Assembly (NCBI GenBank): GCA_964501065.1
Contig: CAZCRF010000092.1
Span: forward strand, 1 to 5,584
From: Hallerella sp964501065
GTDB taxonomy: Bacteria > Fibrobacterota > Fibrobacteria > Fibrobacterales > Fibrobacteraceae
DNA: 5,584 bases
Direction of reading: 5' to 3'
Of the stretch, positions 1-5,581 are shown piece after piece; the stretch's first letter is position 1; every line of letters begins with the position of its first letter. Both the position numbers and the translations under genes were made by a program. The notes under the pieces are model-generated. The model was not told the origin of the DNA. It saw nothing but the letters and a program-made list of their open reading frames with translations, and made no database searches.

Positions 1-20
1 TTCGCCGAATTGTGCAAGTT

Positions 21-61
21 GCCGTGGTTCTTTTTGCTTTAGCAAATCTAGAACCGCGTGC
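21..61. repeat. Imperfect nested hairpin at the left edge
   Basis: GCCGTGGTTC (21-30) pairs with GAACCGCGTGC (51-61) through ten pairs including one G-T, with one bulged base. The loop holds a second stem, TTTGC-TTTA-GCAAA (33-46). It has no T tract after it on either strand. Function is unknown. Confidence 0.5.
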
Positions 62-68
62 AATCCTG

Positions 69-220
69 CCGCAACTCTGAGCAGCCCCCCACCTTTCCGC
101 CCGCTGCGTAAGCGAAACTGGTCGCTTGGCGACCAAACGGTTCGTTTGACGAACACGGCTCCGTGCCAACGACAAAACCGTCCGTTTGACGGACAAAAGC
201 AGCCCGTGCCACGGAAAAAA
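69..220. repeat. Palindrome-chain repeat, copy A1
   Basis: This is the first of two direct copies; the second is 214-215 bases downstream. Positions 102-150 (49 bases) are identical to 317-365, and similarity runs across the whole 152 bases with scattered substitutions and two 1-base indels. The unit is a chain of small palindromes: CGCT-GCGTA-AGCG (102-114), GGTCGC-TTG-GCGACC (120-134), GTTCG-TTTGA-CGAAC (140-154), CACGG-CT-CCGTG (154-165), GTCCG-TTTGA-CGGAC (180-194) and CCGTG-C-CACGG (204-214), ending in an A6 run. No protein or known RNA is recognised. It lies downstream of the ATPase gene, so operon read-through would place it in the mRNA 3' end. Confidence 0.85.
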
Positions 221-230
221 CATCCCCGTT

Positions 231-246
231 AAACCTGAGCGTGGCC
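231..246 (+). repeat. 16-bp direct repeat, left copy
   Basis: AAACCTGAGCGTGGCC is identical to 5545-5560, on the same strand. It is followed at 245 by CCATGGGGGTGGT, while CCATGGGGTGGT lies just before the right copy (5518-5529), so two related blocks occur in swapped order. Confidence 0.8.
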
Positions 247-258
247 ATGGGGGTGGTT

Positions 259-312
259 GAAAGGAAGGGGGAGGGTGGCCTTCCGCAACTCCGAACCCTC
301 CCCCTACCTTTC
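259..312. repeat. Long hairpin, 18-base arms with 17 pairs
   Basis: The left arm GAAAGGAAGGGGGAGGGT (259-276) pairs with the right arm ACCCTCCCCCTACCTTTC (295-312) with one A-A mismatch (265/306) and an 18-base loop. The right arm lies inside copy A2, while the left arm lies in the spacer between copies. No T tract follows on either strand, so it is not a standard terminator. It could protect the 3' end of the operon mRNA from exonucleases. Confidence 0.75.
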
Positions 313-434
313 CGCTCGCTGCGTAAGCGAAACTGGTCGCTTGGCGACCAAACGGTTCGTTTGACAAACACGGCTTCGTGCCAACGACAAAACCATCCGT
401 TCGACGGACTCAAAGCCCCACGACACGGAAAAAA
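283..434. repeat. Palindrome-chain repeat, copy A2
   Basis: This is the second direct copy, starting CCGCAACTC and ending CACGGAAAAAA like A1, and finishing two bases from the ATPase stop codon. It keeps CGCT-GCGTA-AGCG (317-329) and GGTCGC-TTG-GCGACC (335-349) unchanged. The next three palindromes each carry one base change in the stem (355-369, 369-380, 395-409), and the last palindrome of A1 is lost. Differences from A1 are scattered, so the copies are old rather than a fresh duplication. Confidence 0.85.
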
Positions 435-435
435 T

Positions 436-1242
436 TCACCCCGGAATCGCGGCAATCAACTTTTGCGTGTAAGAATCCCGAGGATGCATGATGACGTCCC
501 GGCTGCTCCCCGTCTCCACGATTTTCCCTTGATGCATCACGGCGACCCGTTCCGTATATTGCGCGACAATCCCCATGTTGTGAGTGATCAGCAAGACAGC
601 CGTCCCCGAATCCTGCGCCATGCGCTTCAAGACAGCCAAGACAGCCGCCTGGACCGTCACGTCCAAAGCGGTCGTCGGTTCATCGGCAATAATCAGTTCC
701 GGCTCCGGAAGAAGGGCCATCACGATGCAGACGCGCTGGAGCATCCCTCCGCTCATTTCACATGGGTAAGCATCCAAGACGCGTTCCGGGTCGGTAAACC
801 CCGCCGACATCAACAGCTCCCGAATCTTTTCAAGAGCCTCCCGCTTGGGAAGTTCCGGAATCGCTTCGAGCAACTGACTCCGAATCGTCCGCACCGGATC
901 CAAAGCCTGCATCGGTTCCTGGAAAATGACCGAAATCTTTTTTCCGCGGACAAGACGCAATTCGGAAAGAGGCATCTTCAGCAAATCCATTCCTCTAAAA
1001 ATGGCGGAACCGGAAATCACTTTCGCCGAAGGCCGCGGCAAAAGGCCGAGAATTCCCATCGACGTCACGCTCTTTCCGCTGCCCGATTCGCCGACAAGGG
1101 CGAAGAACTCCCCGGGGAAGATTTCAAAGGAGACGCCGAAGGTCACTTGGCGAATTTCCCCACGAGACGCCGCACCATCCTGTCCAAAGCCGAACGCCAC
1201 GGAAACGTCCTTCACGGAAAGCACCGGAGAAACTTCATTCAT
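436..1242 (-). CDS. yejF: ABC transporter ATP-binding protein, single-domain YejF/OppD-like
   Basis: The 268-residue product is the cytoplasmic ATPase that would power the two permeases. All nucleotide-binding motifs are present: Walker A GESGSGKS (51-58), Q-loop FQEP with Q108, signature MSGGMLQR (163-170), Walker B LIIADEP with E188 (183-189), D-loop ALD (192-194) and switch histidine H221 in LITHN. It ends at SYTQKLIAAIPG, the point where E. coli YejF continues into a second ATPase domain and OppD continues into a C-terminal extension; here a TGA follows. The start at 1242 is chosen over the upstream ATG at 1293 because it overlaps the permease stop as ATGAATGA and has GGGGGA just upstream; the upstream 17 codons lie inside the permease gene and do not resemble the family. 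A partner ATPase would be needed for a heterodimer, unless this one acts as a homodimer. The stop is followed directly by the repeat region. Confidence 0.88.
   Translation of the reverse strand: MNEVSPVLSVKDVSVAFGFGQDGAASRGEIRQVTFGVSFEIFPGEFFALVGESGSGKSVTSMGILGLLPRPSAKVISGSAIFRGMDLLKMPLSELRLVRGKKISVIFQEPMQALDPVRTIRSQLLEAIPELPKREALEKIRELLMSAGFTDPERVLDAYPCEMSGGMLQRVCIVMALLPEPELIIADEPTTALDVTVQAAVLAVLKRMAQDSGTAVLLITHNMGIVAQYTERVAVMHQGKIVETGSSRDVIMHPRDSYTQKLIAAIPG
1235..1242 (-). promoter_or_regulatory. Start/stop overlap ATGAATGA coupling permease and ATPase translation
   Basis: The ATPase ATG (1242-1240) and the YejE TGA (1237-1235) share an 8-base overlap, with a GGGGGA ribosome-binding candidate at 1253-1248 inside the permease gene. 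This arrangement normally means coupled translation of partner subunits. Confidence 0.75.
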
Positions 1243-2281
1243 AGCGATCCCCCGATTTCGGATCCATGGCATCCCGGACGCCTTCGCCGACAAAGGTCGT
1301 GAGGAGAAGGGTCACAAAAAGAGCGGCCACCGTGCAAATGGAAATCCACGGCGCATATAGATGATTCAACCCCTCGCTCATCAACTCGCCCCAACTCGGC
1401 GTCGGAGGTTCAAGCCCGAATCCCAAAAAGTCGAGAGAGGTCAAGCTTCCGATGCCGCCGATGAGGGTGAACGGGAACAGCGTGATGACCGGAGTGAGCG
1501 CGTTCGGGAGCATTTCCCGGAAAAAGATGCGCAACCGACCGAGACCGAGCATCTTGGCCGCGCGCACGTAAGGCATGGAACGGAGCTTCATGTATTCGGC
1601 ACGCATGTAATAGCTGAGCGAAATCCAATTGAAGACGGCCATGATGCAGATGAGAAGCCCAAAGCTCCGCCCGTAAATCGCCCCGATGAGAATCACCACG
1701 TAAAGGAACGGCAGCGACGACCAGATTTCAATTCCGCGTTGCATGAAAATGTCCCACTTCCCGCCGAGATAACCCTGGACTCCCCCGATGACGATTCCCA
1801 GAAGAGTCCCCAAAAGGGTGAGCAGCAGACTGAAGCTCATGCAAATCCGAAAACCGTGAATCAATCGGGAAAGGACATCCCGACCGTGCGCATCCGTCCC
1901 GAGCAAATGCTTTTTCCCCGGAGGGAATGGCGGCGTCCCCTCTTCGGAAAGGTCGGCTTTCAACGGATCCTGCGCAACTAACGGCATCACCGCCCAGGCG
2001 TCTTCGCCGGACTCCCGTGCCGACGCCAACAGTTCAGGGTAATCCGGCTCCGTCCGAAAGTTCCCACCGAAATCCGTCCCCGCATAAGAGACAAAGGCGG
2101 GAAAGTAATACTTCCCGTGGTAACGCATCACGAGCGGTTCATCGTTCACCAGCCACGGGGAAAGCAGGGAGAACAGATACGCAACGACAAGGACTCCGAG
2201 AGAAACGAGCGCGAGGCGGTTCTTCTTGAACCGTCCGATTCTCTTTTTCATCTCGGGGGAAAGATTCCATTTCATCTTCAT
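1235..2281 (-). CDS. yejE: YejE-type ABC transporter inner-membrane permease
   Basis: The 348-residue product is the second permease of the importer. It shows the YejE pattern: a basic N-terminus (KKRIGRFKKNRLALVSLGVL), one membrane segment near 22-43, then a periplasmic stretch with NDEPLVMRYHGKYYFP (46-61) and TDFGG (69-73), which is characteristic of YejE rather than OppC or DppC. LLGTDAHGRDVLSRLIHGFR (126-145) opens the transport domain. Further membrane segments lie near 148-168, 190-222, 262-285 and 310-332. The EAA coupling loop is at about 238-267 (YVRAAKMLGLGRL, then LPNALTPVIT), and GEGVRDAMDP closes the protein. The start is open to choice: ATG at 2281 and ATG at 2275 are both in frame, and a GGGG run at 2285-2282 is better spaced for 2275. 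It follows the YejB gene by 6 bases and overlaps the ATPase gene by 8. Confidence 0.9.
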   Translation of the reverse strand: MKMKWNLSPEMKKRIGRFKKNRLALVSLGVLVVAYLFSLLSPWLVNDEPLVMRYHGKYYFPAFVSYAGTDFGGNFRTEPDYPELLASARESGEDAWAVMPLVAQDPLKADLSEEGTPPFPPGKKHLLGTDAHGRDVLSRLIHGFRICMSFSLLLTLLGTLLGIVIGGVQGYLGGKWDIFMQRGIEIWSSLPFLYVVILIGAIYGRSFGLLICIMAVFNWISLSYYMRAEYMKLRSMPYVRAAKMLGLGRLRIFFREMLPNALTPVITLFPFTLIGGIGSLTSLDFLGFGLEPPTPSWGELMSEGLNHLYAPWISICTVAALFVTLLLTTFVGEGVRDAMDPKSGDRYE

Positions 2282-2287
2282 CCCCGC

Positions 2288-3304
2288 TCAGCCGAATCGA
2301 ATCCGCGGATCGACGACCGTGTAAAGAATGTCGCTGAACAACCTCCCGAACATCGTGAGCACGCTCGAAAGCAAAATGATTCCCATGACCACGTTGTAAT
2401 CCCTGTTCACCATGGAATTGTAATAAAGAAGCCCCATCCCGTCGATGTCGAAGACCTTTTCAATCAAAAGTGCTCCGGCGAAAAGGAGAGTGAACACTTC
2501 GGAGAGCCTGGTCACGATTGGAATCAGCGCATTCCGCAAAGCGTGCCGCACCAAGGCTTCGCGAAAAGTCAAGCCCTTCGCCACGGCAGTCCGCATGTAA
2601 TCGCGTCCGAGTTCTTCCAAAATGCTGTTCTTCATCAAGAACGTGAGGAATGCGAATTCGCTTATCATATAGCAGAACATGGGGAGCGTCCAGTGCAAAA
2701 CGAGGTCGCGAGCTTTTTCCCAGAACGACATTTCCTCGAAATTCTCGGAGACGATTCCGCCGAGCGGGAAGATGTCCAAAAAGGAGCCACCGGCGAAAAA
2801 GATGATGAGGAGAATGCCTAGCGCATATCCGGGCATCACGTAACCGGAAAAGATGACGGCAGACGAAATCCTGTCGAATGCGGAATGGTTCTTGACCGCC
2901 TTCAAAAGTCCGAGCGGGATGCAAATCAAATAACTCAGGAAAAACGACGTCAAACCGAACGCCAAAGAAATCGGGAATCGCGAGGAAATCACGTCCCACA
3001 CGGGAATCCCGTAAGTGTAGGAAGTCCCCAAGTCCAAATGGAGGACGTTCCAAATCCATTCCAGGTAACGCTCCCAGGCGGGCTTGTCGAAACCGAAGTA
3101 ACTTTGGATTTGCGCGATTTGTTCCGGCGAAATGGCCTTCGATGCGGACACTCCCCCTCGGGCGGCCGCAGCGGACTGGACCTTTGCAATCATCTCTTCC
3201 ACGGGGCCGCCGGGAATCAGCTGCACCAGGGCGAAACAGACAATCGAGATTCCGAGCAACGTGGGAATCATCAGCAACAGTCTGCGCAGGATGTAAGCTT
3301 TCAT
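2288..3304 (-). CDS. yejB: YejB-type ABC transporter inner-membrane permease
   Basis: The 338-residue protein is a full-length permease of the oligopeptide/microcin C importer class. The N-terminus, MKAYILRRLLLMIPTLLGIS, followed by LVQLIPGGPVEEMI, is very like E. coli YejB. About six hydrophobic segments are visible, near residues 9-30, 113-135, 147-171, 200-224, 262-282 and 303-328. The EAA coupling loop that contacts the ATPase runs from about 235 to 265 (DYMRTAVAKGLTFREALVRH and onward), and the protein ends with the conserved VDPRIRFG. The start at 3304 lies 15 bases after the GH44 stop. No clear Shine-Dalgarno sequence precedes it, and an 8-base inverted repeat covers the junction, which suggests translational coupling. 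It should pair with the YejE-type subunit encoded next to form the membrane channel. Family assignment is strong; the transported substrate (peptides, oligosaccharides or other) is unknown. Confidence 0.9.
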   Translation of the reverse strand: MKAYILRRLLLMIPTLLGISIVCFALVQLIPGGPVEEMIAKVQSAAAARGGVSASKAISPEQIAQIQSYFGFDKPAWERYLEWIWNVLHLDLGTSYTYGIPVWDVISSRFPISLAFGLTSFFLSYLICIPLGLLKAVKNHSAFDRISSAVIFSGYVMPGYALGILLIIFFAGGSFLDIFPLGGIVSENFEEMSFWEKARDLVLHWTLPMFCYMISEFAFLTFLMKNSILEELGRDYMRTAVAKGLTFREALVRHALRNALIPIVTRLSEVFTLLFAGALLIEKVFDIDGMGLLYYNSMVNRDYNVVMGIILLSSVLTMFGRLFSDILYTVVDPRIRFG

Positions 3305-3310
3305 CGCCCG

Positions 3311-3328
3311 GGAATTTAGTTAAATTCC
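3311..3328. repeat. Perfect 8-bp inverted repeat across the GH44 stop codon
   Basis: GGAATTTA, two bases, then TAAATTCC. The repeat contains the GH44 TAA (3322-3320) and ends 6 bases before the YejB ATG (3304). In RNA it would fold into a short hairpin covering the place where the YejB ribosome site should be. There is no following T tract on the minus strand, so it is not a normal terminator. Confidence 0.7.
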
Positions 3329-5230
3329 GCCGAAGACCCGCAAAGCCTTCACCCCGGAACGGCCTCGGACGCGCAACAGGAACTTTCCCGGGCTCTCTCC
3401 CGCATCGAACGCATTCGAACCTTTCGAAAGCTCCATGGAAAAGACGCGCTGCCCCAAGCTGTTGAAGACTTCCGCCGAAGTCGCCGCACCCGTCGGATTT
3501 TCAATCACCCAGGAACTTCCTTGTCGGACGATTTCGACATCCAGGTTCTGCCGGGGCGGGGGCATCGACACGGAGCCTTTTCCGCCGAGGAGAATCGCCG
3601 CGATGGACTTCGCCGGAACCTGGAGGGAGAGCCGATTCGAAGTCACGGAAACAGTCCCGGATGCAAGGGCGTTTTCCGAATGGGAAACGAAAGTCTCCCC
3701 GGAAATCCCGGAAAGCGAAAGGGTCGGATACTGCCCGTCTTCCACGTCAAAATTCAAGAATTCCAGGGAAACGGCTTGGGCTTCCGACTCGGATCTGTTC
3801 ACGAGAACGACGGTCATGGAATCTACCTCCGCATCGACGGACACATAAGCGGAAAGCAGGGAATCGTTTGACGAAACGGATTCGACGCGGTATTCCTTCG
3901 CATAGCGGCTGAAGAGATGCACGACTTCGAACATGCCGGGCTTCCATGTCCACGGGGTGAAAATCTCGACGCCGTTGTCGGCAAAAGTTCCGAGAAATGA
4001 CGCGTAAATCAAAGCGACAGTCATCGCATCATCGGAAGGCAAGCTGGTCTCCGTCAAGGCGAATGTGATGCCGTTGTCCTTCCCGAAATACTCTTCGAGC
4101 CAGTCCCCGATGCGTTTGAAGATATACTCCTTGTTGATGGAATTGTCCCACGGGCCGTTCGCCCTCTTGATGCCGTTCGCCCCCGGATACACGTAAGACG
4201 TGTCGAAGAAGACGCGGTGCAAATTCATCTGGTCTTCGAAAGAAGTCTCCGTCGGATACCAGTGGATGTCGAAGACGTCGAGCAGCTTCACCCCGGAAGC
4301 CTTTTCCGCTTCGGCGATGCGCTTGATGAAGTACTCGAGCCAACAATACTTCCCGTCCGAAGCGTTGACCAGATTGGAATGCCCGTTGCCGTAATGGACA
4401 TTGCACCAATACCATTCGTTCGCCACGACAGGCCCCATGAGCTTGATTCCCGGATAGAGGCTCCGCGCGAGCTTCGCCACGGCGATGTAATTGTCGATGA
4501 TTCTGTCCGCAGCTGAAGAATTCGTCGAATCGTAAACATAGGGCAAATCGTCATGAGTCGTCGCCCAAATTTCCGGTTCATTGTCCATACTCCAGTATTG
4601 GAAACGCGACATGTCGAATCCCAAGTCTATCTTCCAATGATTCAAAATCCCGACCGTACTGTCTGCGCCCCAAGATTCCAGATATTCGCTGTAATCCCCG
4701 GAGACAAGCAAGTTCCCATTGTCATCGACGCTCCCGCCTCCCGCCAAATTCAAATCCCTCGGAGCCCAAGTGTTCCCGTGGTTGATGTAATAATCCCAAT
4801 CGGCAAAGTTGTGCGCTGCATTTTCCGCAACATATCCCGCCAATTGAAAGCCGTAGATGGCATCGACTCCCGGTAAATTATCCAGGATTTTCTTTGCCGT
4901 GATGTCCCAATCGTGCGGAAGGACATTGTTATACCAATCCGGATGACTCGAAAGCTTTTTTCGCCAATTGTACTTGGTCGCATTGTTCCCCTGATTCATC
5001 CGGAGCATTCGAATCCCGGCTTCCTTGAAATTTTGAATGGAGACGGAATCCCGGGCGGCAAGAGTCGCATTCGTATCCACGAGTTCGTGCCCCGCATCAT
5101 TGCCGTTCAGTCCATAAAGATACGGAGAAATTCGGCGAATTCCTTTTGAAGCGTCAACGGAAACGGAAACATCGGCAACGGCAACCTCCAAAGCGGCAGC
5201 CAACAAGAGGAACGGGAAAATTCGCTTCAT
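3320..5230 (-). CDS. Secreted GH44 endo-beta-1,4-glucanase/xyloglucanase with C-terminal sorting-type tail
   Basis: The 636-residue product fits glycoside hydrolase family 44, whose members cut internal beta-1,4 bonds in cellulose, glucomannan and xyloglucan. A signal peptide is visible: K2-R3, a hydrophobic stretch at 4-18, and a likely signal peptidase I site after AVA at 17-19. The mature N-terminus opens with the family's ISPYLYG block (34-40). The barrel carries YWSMDNEPEIW (212-222), giving E218 as the likely acid/base, then DVFDIHWYP (318-326), then ALTETS (391-396), giving E394 as the likely nucleophile. The 176-residue spacing of these glutamates is close to that known in the family. 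A beta-sandwich region follows (about 445-550), then a proline-rich linker (557-559) and a tail (about 562-636) with EVFNSLGQRVF and GKFLLRV, resembling type IX secretion sorting domains. The start at 5230 is backed by GAGG seven bases upstream. It is the first gene of the unit, 15 bases ahead of the permease. Substrate preference and the sorting role are inferred. Confidence 0.9.
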   Translation of the reverse strand: MKRIFPFLLLAAALEVAVADVSVSVDASKGIRRISPYLYGLNGNDAGHELVDTNATLAARDSVSIQNFKEAGIRMLRMNQGNNATKYNWRKKLSSHPDWYNNVLPHDWDITAKKILDNLPGVDAIYGFQLAGYVAENAAHNFADWDYYINHGNTWAPRDLNLAGGGSVDDNGNLLVSGDYSEYLESWGADSTVGILNHWKIDLGFDMSRFQYWSMDNEPEIWATTHDDLPYVYDSTNSSAADRIIDNYIAVAKLARSLYPGIKLMGPVVANEWYWCNVHYGNGHSNLVNASDGKYCWLEYFIKRIAEAEKASGVKLLDVFDIHWYPTETSFEDQMNLHRVFFDTSYVYPGANGIKRANGPWDNSINKEYIFKRIGDWLEEYFGKDNGITFALTETSLPSDDAMTVALIYASFLGTFADNGVEIFTPWTWKPGMFEVVHLFSRYAKEYRVESVSSNDSLLSAYVSVDAEVDSMTVVLVNRSESEAQAVSLEFLNFDVEDGQYPTLSLSGISGETFVSHSENALASGTVSVTSNRLSLQVPAKSIAAILLGGKGSVSMPPPRQNLDVEIVRQGSSWVIENPTGAATSAEVFNSLGQRVFSMELSKGSNAFDAGESPGKFLLRVRGRSGVKALRVFGGI

Positions 5231-5237
5231 TTCAAAG

Positions 5238-5241
5238 CCTC
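5238..5241 (-). promoter_or_regulatory. Ribosome binding site of the GH44 gene
   Basis: GAGG on the minus strand ends seven bases before the ATG at 5230. It fixes the start, which also gives a well-formed signal peptide. Confidence 0.65.
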
Positions 5242-5271
5242 GATTTTTTCAGGCAAAATCGCCTTGTCGCT

Positions 5272-5301
5272 AAAATAAATTTTAATCCGCCATAGGGTCA
5301 G
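5272..5301 (-). promoter_or_regulatory. Candidate sigma70-like promoter for the GH44-yej unit
   Basis: On the minus strand, CTGACC (5301-5296, 4 of 6 to TTGACA) is followed after 18 bases by TATTTT (5277-5272, 4 of 6 to TATAAT) in an AT-rich patch. This would start the transcript near 5265, about 35 bases before the GH44 start codon. TAAAAT-TT-ATTTTA, an AT-rich inverted repeat, overlaps the -10 area and could be an operator or chance in AT-rich DNA. Promoter rules in this lineage are not well known, so this is a position-based guess. Confidence 0.35.
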
Positions 5302-5319
5302 AGGGAATGGGAAGATGGG
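5295..5319 (+). other. G-quadruplex motif upstream of the GH44 gene
   Basis: Four GGG runs (5295-5297, 5303-5305, 5309-5311, 5317-5319) have loops of 5, 3 and 5 bases, matching the standard G3N1-7 pattern. It is on the template strand for GH44 transcription and overlaps the proposed -35 box. It sits in a purine-rich, C-poor stretch from about 5294 to 5352. Confidence 0.5.
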
Positions 5320-5345
5320 TTAGGAGTTAGTGGGAAGAGGTTCGT

Positions 5346-5372
5346 GGAAAGCAAGGCTTTCCCAAGGGAAAG
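5346..5372. repeat. Two overlapping, mutually exclusive hairpins
   Basis: GGAAAGC-AAG-GCTTTCC (5346-5362) and CTTTCCC-AA-GGGAAAG (5357-5372) share the middle arm, so only one can form at a time. Each has a 7-bp stem. The layout is like an attenuator switch, but no T tract or leader peptide supports that reading. Confidence 0.5.
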
Positions 5373-5459
5373 GGCATCAACACGACCTGTGCGGACTTCG
5401 GGGGAGAATCGTCACGTCGCGAGACGCACCGTTTCCTAGTTGGATAGTAAGACTTACGC

Positions 5460-5560
5460 CAAAAGAACTCGTCAGCACGAACCGCGTGGCGAACACAGCC
5501 CGTGCAGCGGCAACCATCCATGGGGTGGTAAAACAGCTCGTGTAAAACCTGAGCGTGGCC
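5460..5560. repeat. Diverged third member of the palindrome-chain repeat family (copy B)
   Basis: The block aligns in the same orientation with A1: GCGAACACAGCCCGTGC at 5489-5505 matches ACGAACACGGCTCCGTGCC at 149-167 with few changes; AAAACAGCTCGTG (5530-5542) matches AAAAGCAGCCCGTG (195-208); and AAACCTGAGCGTGGCC (5545-5560) is identical to 231-246. It also carries palindromes of its own: TCGT-CAGC-ACGA (5469-5480) and ACCATCC-ATG-GGGTGGT (5513-5529). The overall match is weaker than A1 to A2, but the order of blocks is kept. Confidence 0.6.
5545..5560 (+). repeat. 16-bp direct repeat, right copy
   Basis: It is identical to 231-246. Together the two copies enclose the whole four-gene unit, with starts 5314 bases apart. 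A 16-base identity is unlikely by chance in a window this size. Confidence 0.8.
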
Positions 5561-5581
5561 TTAGACTCGTTGTTCTAAGCC
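5557..5581. repeat. Hairpin at the right edge
   Basis: GGC(C)TTAGA pairs with TCTAAGCC around the 8-base loop CTCGTTGT, with one bulged C. It begins inside the 16-bp direct repeat. It may belong to the repeat family or to the end of a gene outside the window. Confidence 0.4.

Larger units (their letters stand above)
1..435. other. Non-coding, repeat-filled region downstream of the ATPase gene
   Basis: No gene, tRNA or rRNA is seen here. The stretch is filled by the edge hairpin (21-61), copies A1 and A2, the 16-bp block and the long hairpin. Open frames across it exist on both strands, but A1 and A2 are read in different frames and give unrelated peptides, so they are not protein repeats. 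The second YejF domain is not present here, even as a remnant. Confidence 0.7.

Noticed and set aside
69..434. CRISPR array or integron attC sites
   Set aside because: There are only two long copies with no regular short spacers, no attC core sites are seen, and there are no cas or integrase genes.
429..448. Intrinsic terminator right after the ATPase gene
   Set aside because: A T6 run follows the stop, but the only stem before it is five weak pairs (GATTC/GAATT) overlapping the coding end. The T run is also part of the repeat boundary, since A1 has it too.
48..455. 135-codon open frame on the minus strand across both repeat copies
   Set aside because: The two copies fall in different reading frames because they are 214-215 bases apart, so no peptide repeat is kept, and the DNA is better explained by palindromes.
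1242..1293. Longer ATPase start at 1293
   Set aside because: The extra 17 residues lie inside the permease gene and do not match the family. The 1242 start has a ribosome site and the ATGAATGA overlap.
241..1302. 353-codon open frame on the plus strand
   Set aside because: It runs antisense to the ATPase gene and starts in the repeat region. The minus frame has all ABC motifs and this one has no recognisable domain, so it is a shadow.
2117..2821. 234-codon open frame on the plus strand
   Set aside because: It is antisense to both permease genes, rich in charged residues with no domain pattern, and spans the gene junction.
2460..3059. 199-codon open frame on the minus strand
   Set aside because: It is an alternate frame inside the YejB gene, which has clear membrane segments and the EAA loop in its own frame.
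5330..5545. Possible small genes on either strand upstream of GH44 (71 and 64 codons)
   Set aside because: There is no recognisable motif, and the stretch is full of palindromes and shared repeat blocks.
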